NCBI GenBank assembly: GCA_016296485.1
Contig: JAEDJF010000020.1
Coordinates: 1 to 18,697, forward strand
Origin: Oscillospiraceae bacterium
GTDB taxonomy: Bacteria; Bacillota; Clostridia; Oscillospirales; Ruminococcaceae
Direction: 5' to 3'
DNA length: 18,697 nt
The stretch's first letter is position 1. The number at the start of each line of letters is the position of its first letter. The notes under the pieces are model-generated. The model saw only the letters and a list, made by a program, of their open reading frames with translations, was not told the DNA's origin and did not search any database. The position numbers and the translations under genes are program-made. This document shows positions 5,898-14,386 of this stretch, piece after piece.

Positions 5898-7559
5898 TTA
5901 AACGCCCAAAAGCTCCCGAACTGCGGTTTTGAGGGCTTCGCCCTCCTTTTCAGCAAGCTCCATGCTGTCCGCCCGGACGGAGTAATAAATTTTGAGCTTC
6001 GGCTCTGTGCCGGAGGGGCGGACAATAAAGCCGGAATTACATTCGACGCAGAACTCGAGCATATTGGATTCGGGGAGATAGTCCTTTACGTAGGTTATCT
6101 CTTTTCCGCAGAGGGTTTCGGGAGCGTTTTTGCGAAGGGTATCCATAATTTCCGCTATCCGTTTTGCGCCGTCGGCGCCCTCGAAATAGAAATTATCCTG
6201 GAAATCGCAGTAGTACCCGAGAAGCTCATAGAGCCCGTCGAGGGCTTCGCCGAGGGTCTTGCCCCGGAGCTTCCACCAGTTCGCCATTTCGCAAATCAGA
6301 AGGCAGGCGTTGACTGCGTCCTTGTCCCGAACGTAGGTACCGGAGAGGTAGCCGCAGCTTTCCTCGAAGCCGAAGATGAAGCGGTCAGCTTCCTCGTTCT
6401 TTTCGAGCTCGGCGATGACGCCTCCTATGTAGCGAAAGCCCGTGAACACCTTTTCCATCTTTACAATATGGTGGGCGGCGACGAGGTCCGCGAGTTTGGA
6501 GGAAACGATGGAGCGGACGGCAACCGGTTCCTTCGGAAGGGTGCCGTTTTCGCTTCTTGCACGGATTATGAAATCAAGGAGCAAAGCGCCGATCTGGTTC
6601 CCTGTAAAGAGGCGGTAGCCGTCCTTCTCTTTGCTCGCCGCGCCGACCCGGTCGCAGTCCGGGTCCGTCGCAAGGACAAGGTCCGCGCCGATTTCCTCCG
6701 CCTTTTTGAGCGCAAGGGCAAGGGTCTCTTTGTACTCCGGGTTGGGGGAGGGACAGGTGGCGAAGCTGCTGTCGGGCTTCATCTGTTCCGGAATGACCTC
6801 GATGTTGCCGAAGCCGCCGAGGGAGAGGGTCGTGACAACGGGGAGAGCTCCGGTGCCGTTGAGGGGGGTATAGACGATGCTCAAATCGTTGAGGGAGTGG
6901 GCGTCGCGGTCAACGCTCTCCTTGAGCACCCTCGCGTAGTAACGCCGCCAGAAGCTGTCCGGCAAAACGATTATTTTCTTTTCGTTCACGGCTTCGTCAA
7001 AGGAACAGATGAGCGCCCCGCGAAGCACGTCGGTCTTTTCGATATAGGAAGTGACCTCTGCGGCGGCGTCCGGCGAAAGCTGGCAGCCGTCGGGACCGTA
7101 GACCTTGTAGCCGTTGTACTGCGCCGGGTTGTGGCTGGCGGTAATTACGATTCCCGCGTCGCAGAATCTTTCCCGCACGGCGTAGGAGAGCATCGGGGTG
7201 GGCGCCGGCGCGCCGTAAATCCAGACTTTGATGCCGTTCGCCGCAAGGACGGCGGCGGAATCCCTGGCAAAAAGCTCGGAATTGTGCCTCGTGTCATAGG
7301 CGATGGCGACGGAGGGGCTATCCTTTTTCGATTTAAGGTACTCCGCGAGCCCCTGGGTCGCCTGGCGCACGGTGTAGATATTCATTCGGTTGGTGCCAGC
7401 CCCGAGGATTCCCCGGAGCCCGGCGGTGCCGAATTCAAGATTTTTATAAAAGCGGTCAAAAATTCCGTCTTCGTCCCCGCTTATTCTTTCAAGCTCGGCG
7501 GCAAGCTCCTCGTTTTTGACGGCGCTTTTCCACTCAAGATATTTTTCATTCTCGTTCAT
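5898..7559 (-). CDS. pgcA: Phosphoglucomutase/phosphomannomutase (alpha-D-phosphohexomutase family)
   Basis: Interconverts hexose 1- and 6-phosphates, most likely glucose, supplying UDP-glucose for glycan and envelope synthesis. The 553 residues show all four family signatures. GTAGLRG is at 44-50, and the active-site loop VITASHNP has the phosphoserine at about residue 142. DPDCDR supplies the metal ligands, FGFEES binds sugar, and RPSGTEPK near the C-terminus binds phosphate. The length fits the PgcA/phosphopentomutase-like bacterial group. ATG 7557-7559 has GGAGGG at 7567-7573. It starts 21 bases after the flavoprotein stop, so the two are probably one transcript. Substrate choice (glucose, mannose or ribose phosphates) is not certain from motifs alone. 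Confidence 0.95.
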   Translation of the reverse strand: MNENEKYLEWKSAVKNEELAAELERISGDEDGIFDRFYKNLEFGTAGLRGILGAGTNRMNIYTVRQATQGLAEYLKSKKDSPSVAIAYDTRHNSELFARDSAAVLAANGIKVWIYGAPAPTPMLSYAVRERFCDAGIVITASHNPAQYNGYKVYGPDGCQLSPDAAAEVTSYIEKTDVLRGALICSFDEAVNEKKIIVLPDSFWRRYYARVLKESVDRDAHSLNDLSIVYTPLNGTGALPVVTTLSLGGFGNIEVIPEQMKPDSSFATCPSPNPEYKETLALALKKAEEIGADLVLATDPDCDRVGAASKEKDGYRLFTGNQIGALLLDFIIRARSENGTLPKEPVAVRSIVSSKLADLVAAHHIVKMEKVFTGFRYIGGVIAELEKNEEADRFIFGFEESCGYLSGTYVRDKDAVNACLLICEMANWWKLRGKTLGEALDGLYELLGYYCDFQDNFYFEGADGAKRIAEIMDTLRKNAPETLCGKEITYVKDYLPESNMLEFCVECNSGFIVRPSGTEPKLKIYYSVRADSMELAEKEGEALKTAVRELLGV

Positions 7560-7580
7560 AAAACAGCCCTCCGAAATTTT

Positions 7581-8204
7581 TCAGCGGATAAAATTTGTAA
7601 CGTCCCTTGCTTCGCAGGGGGGCTCGGCAACGCCCGCCTTTTTGCCCGCTTCGATACATTTAAGATAGTACGCCATGTTGCGCCCGAGTATGCGCATGGA
7701 CTGCATTCCTTCCTTGTCCTTGATGACCTCGTCAGCGCGGCTTCCGTGGACCATATTCCAGTAGTGGGAGGAAATTATCGGCATTTCGGAAATTCCGGGG
7801 TACTTGATAAGCTGGTCATAGGCGTCGGTGGTGCCCGCCCGCCTTGCGGAGACGATTACTCCGGCGGGCTTGTGGCGAAAGACCTTCGCCGGGGCGGAAT
7901 AAAAGAGCCTATCCATAAAAGAGGTCATTGAGCCGGAGGCGGCGGCGTAGTGAACAGGGGAGCCGAAAATGAAGCCGTCGGCGTCCTTCGCCTTTTCGGC
8001 GAAGACGTTTACGACGTCGTCAATGGCGCATTTTCCGTGCTCCTTGCAGTAGCCGCAGGCGAGACAGCCGGAGACGGGGCTCGTCCCGACCCAGAAAATT
8101 TCGGTTTCGATTCCCTCGGCGGAGAGGGCAACCTCGACCTCGTGGAGGGCAGTATATGTACAGCCGGTTCTATGGGGGCTTCCGTTTACAAGCAGGACTT
8201 TCAT
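7581..8204 (-). CDS. Iron-sulfur flavoprotein / NADPH-dependent FMN reductase family protein
   Basis: A flavodoxin-fold protein of 207 residues that likely binds FMN and moves electrons in the cytoplasm. The FMN phosphate loop is GSPHRTGCT (8-16) and a second FMN-contact segment is FGSPVHYAAASGSM. The compact cysteine motif CLACGYCKEHGKC (47-59; Cys 47, 50, 53, 59) is the type that binds a [4Fe-4S] cluster in archaeal and clostridial iron-sulfur flavoproteins. Partner and substrate are unknown. The start is ATG 8202-8204, with AAAGGAG about 8 bases upstream; the in-frame GTG at 8213 overlaps that site. It is first in a two-gene unit with the phosphohexomutase, which gives no clear clue to function. 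Confidence 0.9.
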   Translation of the reverse strand: MKVLLVNGSPHRTGCTYTALHEVEVALSAEGIETEIFWVGTSPVSGCLACGYCKEHGKCAIDDVVNVFAEKAKDADGFIFGSPVHYAAASGSMTSFMDRLFYSAPAKVFRHKPAGVIVSARRAGTTDAYDQLIKYPGISEMPIISSHYWNMVHGSRADEVIKDKEGMQSMRILGRNMAYYLKCIEAGKKAGVAEPPCEARDVTNFIR

Positions 8205-8244
8205 AAAGAACACTCCTTTTAAAAGCGCAAATTATTTCAAATTA

Positions 8245-8273
8245 ATTATAGCTTTAAGTCGGCAATAAAGCAA
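8245..8273 (-). promoter_or_regulatory. Sigma-A promoter of the flavoprotein-phosphohexomutase operon
   Basis: On the minus strand: TTGCTT (8273-8268), a 17-bp spacer and TATAAT (8250-8245), about 41 bases upstream of the ATG. Confidence 0.78.
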
Positions 8274-8334
8274 CAGAAAAAAACGCAATTTGGGTCTTGC
8301 CGCCCGCGCCGGGCAAAACTTTTCCATTTTGCAC

Positions 8335-8364
8335 TTGTAATTGCACTATATTATGTTATATAAT
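8335..8364 (+). promoter_or_regulatory. Sigma-A promoter of the comM operon
   Basis: TTGTAA (8335-8340), an 18-bp spacer and TATAAT (8359-8364), about 44 bases before the comM start. An overlapping TTGCAC (8329-8334) with TATGTT (8352-8357) is an alternative. The rest of the 8205-8407 gap holds the divergent flavoprotein promoter and no gene. Confidence 0.65.
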
Positions 8365-8407
8365 AAATTGATTAATTATATGCAAACTGGGGAAGAAGGC
8401 GAAATTG

Positions 8408-9937
8408 TTGTTTTGTACCTGCTTAAGTATGGGACTTCTGGGAATCAACGCATACAGAGTCGCTGTTGAGGTTGACCTTTCGAGTTCCTTTCCGAGTTTT
8501 GATATAGTGGGTCTTCCGGACGTCGCGGTAAAAGAATCCCGCGACAGGGTGCGAACCGCCATTGTAAACAGCGGTTTTAGCTTTCCAACCGGGAAAATCG
8601 TCGTGAACCTCGCCCCGAGCGACGTAAAAAAGGCGGGTTCGCTTTACGACCTTCCGATTTTAATCGGAATACTCAAAGCCGACGGACAAATCGAGACGGA
8701 GTTTACCGAGTATGCCTTTATCGGCGAGCTTTCCCTCGAGGGAACGGTGAAGCCCGTGACCGGGGTGCTCCCGATGGTGCTCGAAGCGAAAAGGCTCGGG
8801 ATAACGAAAATTTTTGTTCCCGAGGGGAACGCCCCCGAGGGCTCGATAGTCGAGGGGATAGAGGTCTATTCCGCCGGCTCCGTTTCCGAGGTGGTCGGGC
8901 ATCTTTCGGGGAAAAAGCCGCTTAAGCCCGTAAAAGCGGAGGATTATATCCACAGCGCAAATTCCTTCCCGGAGCCGGATTTTGCCGACGTAAAAGGACA
9001 GATTGAGGCGAAGCGCGCCCTTGAAATCGCGGCGGCGGGCTTTCATAATATCCTTCTCATAGGTCCTCCCGGAGCGGGCAAAAGTATGCTCGCGAAGCGC
9101 CTTCCGTCAATCCTGCCGGAGATGACTTTTGAAGAGTCGATAGAAACGACGAAAATACATTCTATCTGCGGAACGCTTCCGAACGGGAGCGGGCTTGTTA
9201 ACAAGCGCCCGTTCCGCGCGCCGCACCACACAGTTTCGCCCGCGGGTCTTACGGGCGGCGGCTCAATTCCGCGCCCGGGCGAAATTTCCCTTGCCCACAA
9301 CGGGGTGCTCTTCCTCGACGAGCTGCCGGAGTATAACCGCAGCGCCATGGAGGTTTTGCGCCAGCCGCTGGAGGACGGGACCGTCACCATTTCAAGAGCC
9401 GCCGGGCAGCTCACCTATCCTTGTTCGATAATGCTGGTGGCGGCGATGAACCCCTGCCCCTGCGGATATTTCGGGCACCCGACGAGAAAATGCACCTGTA
9501 CCGAAAGCGCCGTGGCGCGCTATCTCGCAAAGGTTTCGGGACCGCTTCTTGACCGAATCGACCTCCACGTGGAGGTGATGCCCGTGGAGTTCGACGACCT
9601 TTCAAGCCCGCAAAAATCCGAAAGCTCCGCCGAAATCCGAAAAAGGGTCAACGCCGCGAGAAAGCTCCAGAACGAGAGATACGAGGGAACGGGAATCACC
9701 TGCAACGCGATGCTTACCCCGGCGATGCTCGGAAAATACTGCGTGCTCACGGACGGAGCAAAAGTGATGCTCAAAAACGCCTTTGAGCGAATGGGGCTTT
9801 CCGCTAGGGCATATGACAGAATTCTTAAAGTTGCGCGAACCATCGCCGACCTTGACGAAAGCGAAAAAATAGACGTGGGGCATATTGCTGAAGCCCTTCA
9901 GTACAGAAGCCTTGACAGAAAATATTGGGGGAACTGA
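8408..9937 (+). CDS. comM: YifB/ComM family magnesium-chelatase-like AAA+ ATPase
   Basis: A 509-residue ATPase of the ComM family; in naturally competent bacteria ComM is a hexameric branch-migration helicase that helps integrate DNA. The N-terminal domain (1-180) has the LLGINAYRVAVEVD and PSFDIVGLPDVAVKESRDRV signatures of the ChlI/YifB family. The AAA+ core has Walker A GPPGAGKSM (about 219-227), FRAPHHTVS, Walker B LFLDELPEY (about 300-308) and AAMNPCPCGYFG; the last is followed by a cysteine cluster (CTCTE) typical of YifB. The start is TTG: TTG 8408 matches the family's first residue (usually MLARVYS-) and lies 8 bases after GAAGG (8395-8399). TTG 8405 and ATG 8429 are alternatives. It is first gene of a long plus-strand operon. 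Confidence 0.95.
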   Translation: MFCTCLSMGLLGINAYRVAVEVDLSSSFPSFDIVGLPDVAVKESRDRVRTAIVNSGFSFPTGKIVVNLAPSDVKKAGSLYDLPILIGILKADGQIETEFTEYAFIGELSLEGTVKPVTGVLPMVLEAKRLGITKIFVPEGNAPEGSIVEGIEVYSAGSVSEVVGHLSGKKPLKPVKAEDYIHSANSFPEPDFADVKGQIEAKRALEIAAAGFHNILLIGPPGAGKSMLAKRLPSILPEMTFEESIETTKIHSICGTLPNGSGLVNKRPFRAPHHTVSPAGLTGGGSIPRPGEISLAHNGVLFLDELPEYNRSAMEVLRQPLEDGTVTISRAAGQLTYPCSIMLVAAMNPCPCGYFGHPTRKCTCTESAVARYLAKVSGPLLDRIDLHVEVMPVEFDDLSSPQKSESSAEIRKRVNAARKLQNERYEGTGITCNAMLTPAMLGKYCVLTDGAKVMLKNAFERMGLSARAYDRILKVARTIADLDESEKIDVGHIAEALQYRSLDRKYWGN

Positions 9938-9940
9938 TTT

Positions 9941-10720
9941 ATGCTTGATGAAGTAATGAAAGCCGCCGGAATAGAAGTTTACGGCGTAGCCGATTATAAA
10001 GATACGCTCCCGGGAACCGGTTTCAAACAGAGGGAGCTTTTCGACGGAATCGAGTCCGTCATCGTCTGCCTCATTCCCTGGGACACCGGGAAGAACGAGG
10101 GAAGAAACGTCGCCCGCCACGCCGTAGGCAGGGACTACCACGCCGTCGCGTCGGAGCATCTTTCGGTGGCGGCGGAGATTTTGAAGCGCGCCTTCCCGGA
10201 GGAGACCTTTAAATTTTTCGTGGACTCCTCTCCTATTGCGGAGGTGCGCGCCGCAGTGCTCGCGGGGCTCGGAGTAAGGGGAAGGAATAACCTTCTCATC
10301 AGCAAGCAGTACGGCACCCGCTGCGCCATAGGCGAAATAATCACAACAAGACATTTCGCGAAATCCAAAAAAGCCGTGGGCGGCTGCTTCGATTGTATGC
10401 GCTGTGTGGACGTCTGCCCCGGAAAAGCTCTGAGCGAAAAGGGATACGAGAGAGAAAAATGCGTATCTTATATAAATCAGATTAAAAAGGAGCTGACGGA
10501 GGAGGACGTGGCGCTCATTAAAAAAGTGGGTCTCGTATGCGGCTGCGACTGCTGTACCGATGTTTGCCCGATGAACCGCCACGCGGACGGCACGGGGCTC
10601 ATTGAGTTCAAAGAGAGCGCGAAGCCCGTCTTTACCCCCGGAATGGACGTTTCCGACAGGTCGTATAACTGGAAAATCGAAAACGCCGAGCGCAATTATA
10701 AAATAATTACGGAGGATTAA
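9941..10720 (+). CDS. QueG-like double [4Fe-4S] protein, short form
   Basis: A 259-residue protein resembling epoxyqueuosine reductase (QueG). GRDYHAV and FVDSSPIAEVRAA with AGLGVRGRNNLLIS match the QueG cobalamin-binding region. Two ferredoxin-like sites follow: CFDCMRCVDVCPGKAL and, after a CVSYINQIKKELTEED linker, CGCDCCTDVCPMN. True QueG proteins are about 340-390 residues and carry a further C-terminal region that is absent here, so I do not assign the name. It may still reduce epoxyqueuosine in tRNA, or be another corrinoid-dependent reductase. ATG 9941 follows the comM stop by 3 bases, with GGGGGA upstream. No other queuosine gene is in the window. Confidence 0.8.
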   Translation: MLDEVMKAAGIEVYGVADYKDTLPGTGFKQRELFDGIESVIVCLIPWDTGKNEGRNVARHAVGRDYHAVASEHLSVAAEILKRAFPEETFKFFVDSSPIAEVRAAVLAGLGVRGRNNLLISKQYGTRCAIGEIITTRHFAKSKKAVGGCFDCMRCVDVCPGKALSEKGYEREKCVSYINQIKKELTEEDVALIKKVGLVCGCDCCTDVCPMNRHADGTGLIEFKESAKPVFTPGMDVSDRSYNWKIENAERNYKIITED

Positions 10721-10721
10721 A

Positions 10722-11774
10722 ATGGAAATCCTTAAAAAGGAGCAGTACCCGGAGTACGAGGCTTTTTGCCAAAACAGCCCTTTCGGGCAGTTCACCCAGT
10801 CCACCCTATGGTACGGGGTCAAGAATAACTGGGGACACGAGGTCGTCGTGTCAAGGGACGAGAACGGCAAAATAGTCGGCGGCGTCTCCGTGCTCATACA
10901 GAAAATTCCCCTCATCGGAACGAGCTTTCTCTATGCGCCGAGGGGTCCCGTCTGCGACCTGCACGACAGGGCGGTGCTCAAGGACCTTATGGAGGGCGTA
11001 AACGCCCTCGCGAAAAAATATAAGGCGCACAATTTCAAAATGGACCCGGATATTCCCGCCTCCGACGAAGAATTTCTCAAAATCGCCGAGGAAATGGGCT
11101 TCAGCCGCAAGTTCGGTCCCACGGGCTTTGAAACCATACAGTGCCGCTTCAACTACCGCCTTTATATAGCCGGCAAAACCGAGGACGAGGTCTTTATGAA
11201 CCTCACCCAAAAGTGCCGCTACAATGTCCGCGTCGCAATGAAACACGGGGTCGAAATAAAGGTCGTAGGCAAGGAGTACCTTGACGAGTTTATGAGAATA
11301 ATGAAAACAACAGGCGAGCGGGACGGCTTCAATATCCGCCCGAAGGAGTATTTCGAGCGTATGCTCGACTCCCTCGGCGAGCACGTAAGGCTCTATATGG
11401 GCTTTTATAACGGCGAGGCAGTCTGCGGAACCATCACCACGAACTACGCCGGGAAATGCTGTTACGTTTACGGCGCTTCGGACAACGCCTTCCGAAACGT
11501 GATGCCGAACTACCTAATCCAGTGGGAAATGATAAAATGGGCTATCGAAACGGGCTGCACCGTCTATGATTTCCAAGGAATCTCCGGAAATCTTGAGGAC
11601 GAAAGCGACCACCTCTACGGGCTTTACCGCTTCAAGCGGGGCTTTAACGGAACGGTCGACGAGCTCCCGGGCGAGTTTGACATAATCTATAAGCCCTTCG
11701 CCGCGAAAATTGTGAAACACGCGACGAAGCTCAACTCGAAGCTCAACAGGATAAAGAAGAAATTAAGAAAATGA
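10722..11774 (+). CDS. FemAB-family peptidoglycan interpeptide-bridge aminoacyltransferase (FemX-like)
   Basis: Uses aminoacyl-tRNA to add the first amino acid(s) of the peptidoglycan cross-bridge to a lipid-linked precursor at the inner membrane face. The 350 residues form tandem GNAT-like halves: FTQSTLWYGVKNNWG (24-38), FLYAPRGPV (69-77), KCRYNVRVAMKHGV (164-177), GERDGF (198-203) and YVYGASD (248-254). YDFQGISG (282-289) and GLYRFKRGFNG (300-310) follow. The helical arm of Staphylococcus FemA is absent, so it is closer to FemX. The C-terminus is strongly basic (KLNRIKKKLRK), fitting tRNA or membrane contact. It starts 1 base after the previous stop and overlaps the next gene by 4 bases. 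The amino acid added cannot be told from sequence. Confidence 0.92.
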   Translation: MEILKKEQYPEYEAFCQNSPFGQFTQSTLWYGVKNNWGHEVVVSRDENGKIVGGVSVLIQKIPLIGTSFLYAPRGPVCDLHDRAVLKDLMEGVNALAKKYKAHNFKMDPDIPASDEEFLKIAEEMGFSRKFGPTGFETIQCRFNYRLYIAGKTEDEVFMNLTQKCRYNVRVAMKHGVEIKVVGKEYLDEFMRIMKTTGERDGFNIRPKEYFERMLDSLGEHVRLYMGFYNGEAVCGTITTNYAGKCCYVYGASDNAFRNVMPNYLIQWEMIKWAIETGCTVYDFQGISGNLEDESDHLYGLYRFKRGFNGTVDELPGEFDIIYKPFAAKIVKHATKLNSKLNRIKKKLRK

Positions 11775-13057
11775 CGCCGCTTAAAACAGCTCTTGATGAA
11801 TATATCGAAAAGGACCTTTCAAGGTTCCATATGCCGGGGCACAAGGGAGCGGATTGCTTTCCCGATTACTATAAGTACGACGTGACGGAAGTAGGGGGCA
11901 CCGACAGCCTCTTTGAGGCAGCGGGCGCCCTTGCCGAAACGGAGCGGCGCTTTTCCGAAATTTACGGGAGCGGCGCGACTCTCCTTTCCGCCGGGGGCTC
12001 CACCCTTTGTATCCAGGCGATGCTTGCGACGGCGCTCAACAGGGGAGACAGCTTTATCGCCGCACGAAACTGCCACGCTTCGGCAGTGAACGCCGCGGCG
12101 CTCCTCGGGCTCAATCCAATCTGGATAAACCAGAGGGACTTAAAAGGGGCGGAGCGGGCTTTCGAGGAAAACCCAGAGGTGAAAGCCCTTTACCTCACTT
12201 CGCCGGACTATTTCGGCGTGATGAGCGATATTCCCGCTTTTGCGGCGCTTTGTAAAAAATACGGCGCAAAGCTCCTTGTTGACAACGCCCACGGCGCGCA
12301 CCTCCACTTTTTCCCGACGGAGATGCACCCCATAAGCCTTGGGGCGGATATGTGCGCGGACTCGCTCCATAAAACCCTTCCGGTCTTTACCGGGGGCGCG
12401 CTTCTCCACCTTAAGGACGTGGCGCTTTACGAAAAGGCGAAGCAAAAAATGCGCCTTTTCGGGAGCACCAGCCCCAGCTATCTTATAATGCTTTCGGCGG
12501 ATAACTGCATAGAATATCTTGAGACGAAAGCAAGGGCGGATTTCGCGATGCTCAACGGGAAAGTGGCGAACCTTCGCTACAAGGCTTTTGAGCACGGGCT
12601 CGCGCCCAAAACCCGGAACGTCGAGCCCGCAAGGCTCACTCTTTCCGTGACGGCGGCGGAAAAATCCGCCGGGGAGTTTGAAAACTCCCTTCGTGAGCAC
12701 TGGATAGAGCCGGAGTATGTAAACAGCGAGTGGGCGGTGCTCATGGCTTCGCCGTTCAATACGGAGAGGGATTTTGAGCGGGTCTCAAAATTCCTTGACG
12801 ACACCTTCGGGAACGGCTGCGCCGCTTTCGAGGAACGCCTTTCCAAAATGCCGGAAAGGGCGCTTTCCGTAAGGGAGGCGGTTTTCGCCGAGAGCGAAAG
12901 CGTCCCGGTGAAAAACGCCCTCGGAAGGGTCGCCGCAAGCCTTGTTTTGCCCTGTCCGCCCTGTATTGCGCTTTCGGCGCCGGGCGAAATAATAAACGAA
13001 GAGATACAGGGGCTTTTCATAAAATACGGAATCGAAAGAATAAACCTTGTGAAATAA
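11771..13057 (+). CDS. Orn/Lys/Arg decarboxylase family PLP protein (YaaO-like)
   Basis: Fold-type I PLP enzyme of 428 residues, related to Bacillus YaaO and arginine decarboxylase. The start RFHMPGHKG (18-26) is a family hallmark. SAGGSTLCIQAML (73-85) contacts the cofactor phosphate, LLVDNAHGAH (168-177) holds the aspartate that pairs with the PLP nitrogen, and DSLHKTLP (197-204) carries the PLP lysine, Lys201. APGEIINEE near residue 411 begins the C-terminal tail. It is shorter than YaaO (about 480). Likely product: a polyamine or diamine by amino-acid decarboxylation, but the substrate is not assignable. It marks the start of the yaaO-to-rsmI cluster known from Bacillus. Overlap with femX (ATGA) implies coupling. 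Confidence 0.9.
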   Translation: MTPLKTALDEYIEKDLSRFHMPGHKGADCFPDYYKYDVTEVGGTDSLFEAAGALAETERRFSEIYGSGATLLSAGGSTLCIQAMLATALNRGDSFIAARNCHASAVNAAALLGLNPIWINQRDLKGAERAFEENPEVKALYLTSPDYFGVMSDIPAFAALCKKYGAKLLVDNAHGAHLHFFPTEMHPISLGADMCADSLHKTLPVFTGGALLHLKDVALYEKAKQKMRLFGSTSPSYLIMLSADNCIEYLETKARADFAMLNGKVANLRYKAFEHGLAPKTRNVEPARLTLSVTAAEKSAGEFENSLREHWIEPEYVNSEWAVLMASPFNTERDFERVSKFLDDTFGNGCAAFEERLSKMPERALSVREAVFAESESVPVKNALGRVAASLVLPCPPCIALSAPGEIINEEIQGLFIKYGIERINLVK

Positions 13058-13119
13058 GTTAAGTTCCCGCAAAAAGCGGTTAAAAAGTACATAACCCCCA
13101 AAAGGAGGAAATACAAGTT

Positions 13120-13443
13120 ATGAAAATGATAATGGCAATCGTTTCCGGCGACGACAGCAGCGCCGTTTCCGCCGCTCTTACCAAAGCGAGATTTTCCGTA
13201 ACGAAGCTCGCCACCACCGGCGGCTTTCTTATGAGCGGAAACACCACCTTTCTCATCGGCGTCAACGACGACCAGGTGAACGAAGTAATCGAGACGATAG
13301 CGAAGCACAGCAAAAAGCGCAAACAGATGATTCCCAGCAACAACAGCTTCGACGTCGGAATGTATTCCGCTTTCCCGGTGGAAGTGACAGTCGGCGGCGC
13401 TACCGTTTTCGTAATGAACGTCGAGCGCTTCGAAAAGGTTTAA
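13120..13443 (+). CDS. darA: Cyclic-di-AMP receptor DarA (PstA, YaaQ)
   Basis: A 107-residue PII-like signal protein that binds cyclic-di-AMP as a trimer; Bacillus DarA is 109 residues. Nearly every DarA signature is visible: MKMIMAIVSGDD at the start, then SVTKLATTGGFLMSGNTTFL and, near the C-terminus, VEVTVGGATVFVMNVERF. Its output target is unknown in all species studied, and PII-like proteins usually act by binding a partner. AAAGGAGGAA lies at about 13100-13108. The ATG at 13120 gives the family's N-terminus. A 62-base gap separates it from the decarboxylase gene, with no clear promoter, and holB starts 1 base after its stop. Confidence 0.96.
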   Translation: MKMIMAIVSGDDSSAVSAALTKARFSVTKLATTGGFLMSGNTTFLIGVNDDQVNEVIETIAKHSKKRKQMIPSNNSFDVGMYSAFPVEVTVGGATVFVMNVERFEKV

Positions 13444-13444
13444 A

Positions 13445-14386
13445 ATGCCCGGAAGAAAAGAACTTGAAAAGACGCTTTCGGCGGCAATCGGCGAAGGTCT
13501 TCTTTCCCACGCTGTTTTGATAGAGGGGGAAAAGGGAACCGGCAAGCGCGAGCTTGCCATCTGGCTCGCGAAGGCGCTGCTTTGCAAAAGCGCCAAGCGC
13601 CCCTGCGGAAGCTGCGCCGTTTGCCGGAAGATTGAGGACGGGAACCACCCGGACGTGGAAATTTACGACGGAAGCGGTTTCGCCCGGAGCTTTCATATCG
13701 AAAGCATAAGGGAGATAAAAAACTCCCTTTGGCTCGCGCCCAACGAATCGGAGCAAAAGGTCTATATTTTGCTCGAGATACAGAATATGACCGCCGAGGC
13801 GCAAAACGCCCTTCTGAAATCTCTTGAGGAGCCGCCGGAGCACGCAAGATTCATAATGACCTGCGACAACCGCCGCTCCCTCCTTGACACAATAATAAGC
13901 CGCGCGACGGTCTATACCCTCGAGCCGCCGACGAGGGAGGAGTGCGAAAGGGAGCTTGAAAAGCGCTTTCCCGAAATTTCTTCGGAGGAGGCAAGGCTCG
14001 CGGCAATCGCCTTCGGCGGAAATTTCGGCGCAGCCTCCGATGCAATAGGCGGCGGAAAAACGGAAATAATAAATCTTGCGGCGAAAACGCCTGAGCTTTT
14101 GAGAAAAGGAAATACCTACGAGCTTGCGGCAAAGCTTGCCGCCCTTGCGGCGGAAAGGACAGCCCTTTTGGAGTATTTCGAGCTTCTCGGCAACATCGCC
14201 GGGCGCTGCGGCATTGACAAAGCCGCAGGCAGGACCGCGCCGGTTAGGGTTTCCCCGGCGGAGGCGGTAAGAACAATGGAAATTATAGGACGCGGAAAGG
14301 AAGCGCTTTTGCAAAACTGCTCGGTGGAGCTTGTGCAAAGCTGGGTCTGTATGGAGCTTTCCGCGGTCTTTGGAGGAAATTTATGA
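13445..14386 (+). CDS. holB: DNA polymerase III subunit delta-prime
   Basis: Part of the clamp loader that places the sliding clamp on DNA. The 313 residues show SHAVLIEGEKGTGKREL (21-37), a zinc module of cysteines 47, 54, 57 and 60, and AQNALLKSLEEPPEHARFI followed by TIISRATVY. The P-loop ends GKR instead of GK[ST] and the Walker B region reads LLEIQNM rather than DE-type, so it probably does not hydrolyse ATP; this is normal for delta-prime. The SRAT segment corresponds to the arginine-finger motif that completes a neighbour's ATP site. It lies between darA and ricT exactly as in Bacillus, except that yaaR is missing, and overlaps ricT by 4 bases. Confidence 0.95.
   Translation: MPGRKELEKTLSAAIGEGLLSHAVLIEGEKGTGKRELAIWLAKALLCKSAKRPCGSCAVCRKIEDGNHPDVEIYDGSGFARSFHIESIREIKNSLWLAPNESEQKVYILLEIQNMTAEAQNALLKSLEEPPEHARFIMTCDNRRSLLDTIISRATVYTLEPPTREECERELEKRFPEISSEEARLAAIAFGGNFGAASDAIGGGKTEIINLAAKTPELLRKGNTYELAAKLAALAAERTALLEYFELLGNIAGRCGIDKAAGRTAPVRVSPAEAVRTMEIIGRGKEALLQNCSVELVQSWVCMELSAVFGGNL

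Noticed and set aside
5823..7931. A 702-codon open frame on the plus strand, antisense to the phosphohexomutase and flavoprotein genes
   Set aside because: It has no family motifs or consistent domain, starts inside the rpmE promoter region and crosses two well-supported genes on the other strand. GC-rich codon bias leaves few stops in this frame.
9602..10915. A 437-codon minus-strand frame across comM, the QueG-like gene and femX
   Set aside because: Antisense shadow of three recognised genes, with no ribosome binding site or protein signature.
13067..13079. CCGC-AAAAA-GCGG hairpin between the decarboxylase gene and darA
   Set aside because: Only four base pairs and no T-run; too weak for a terminator or riboswitch.
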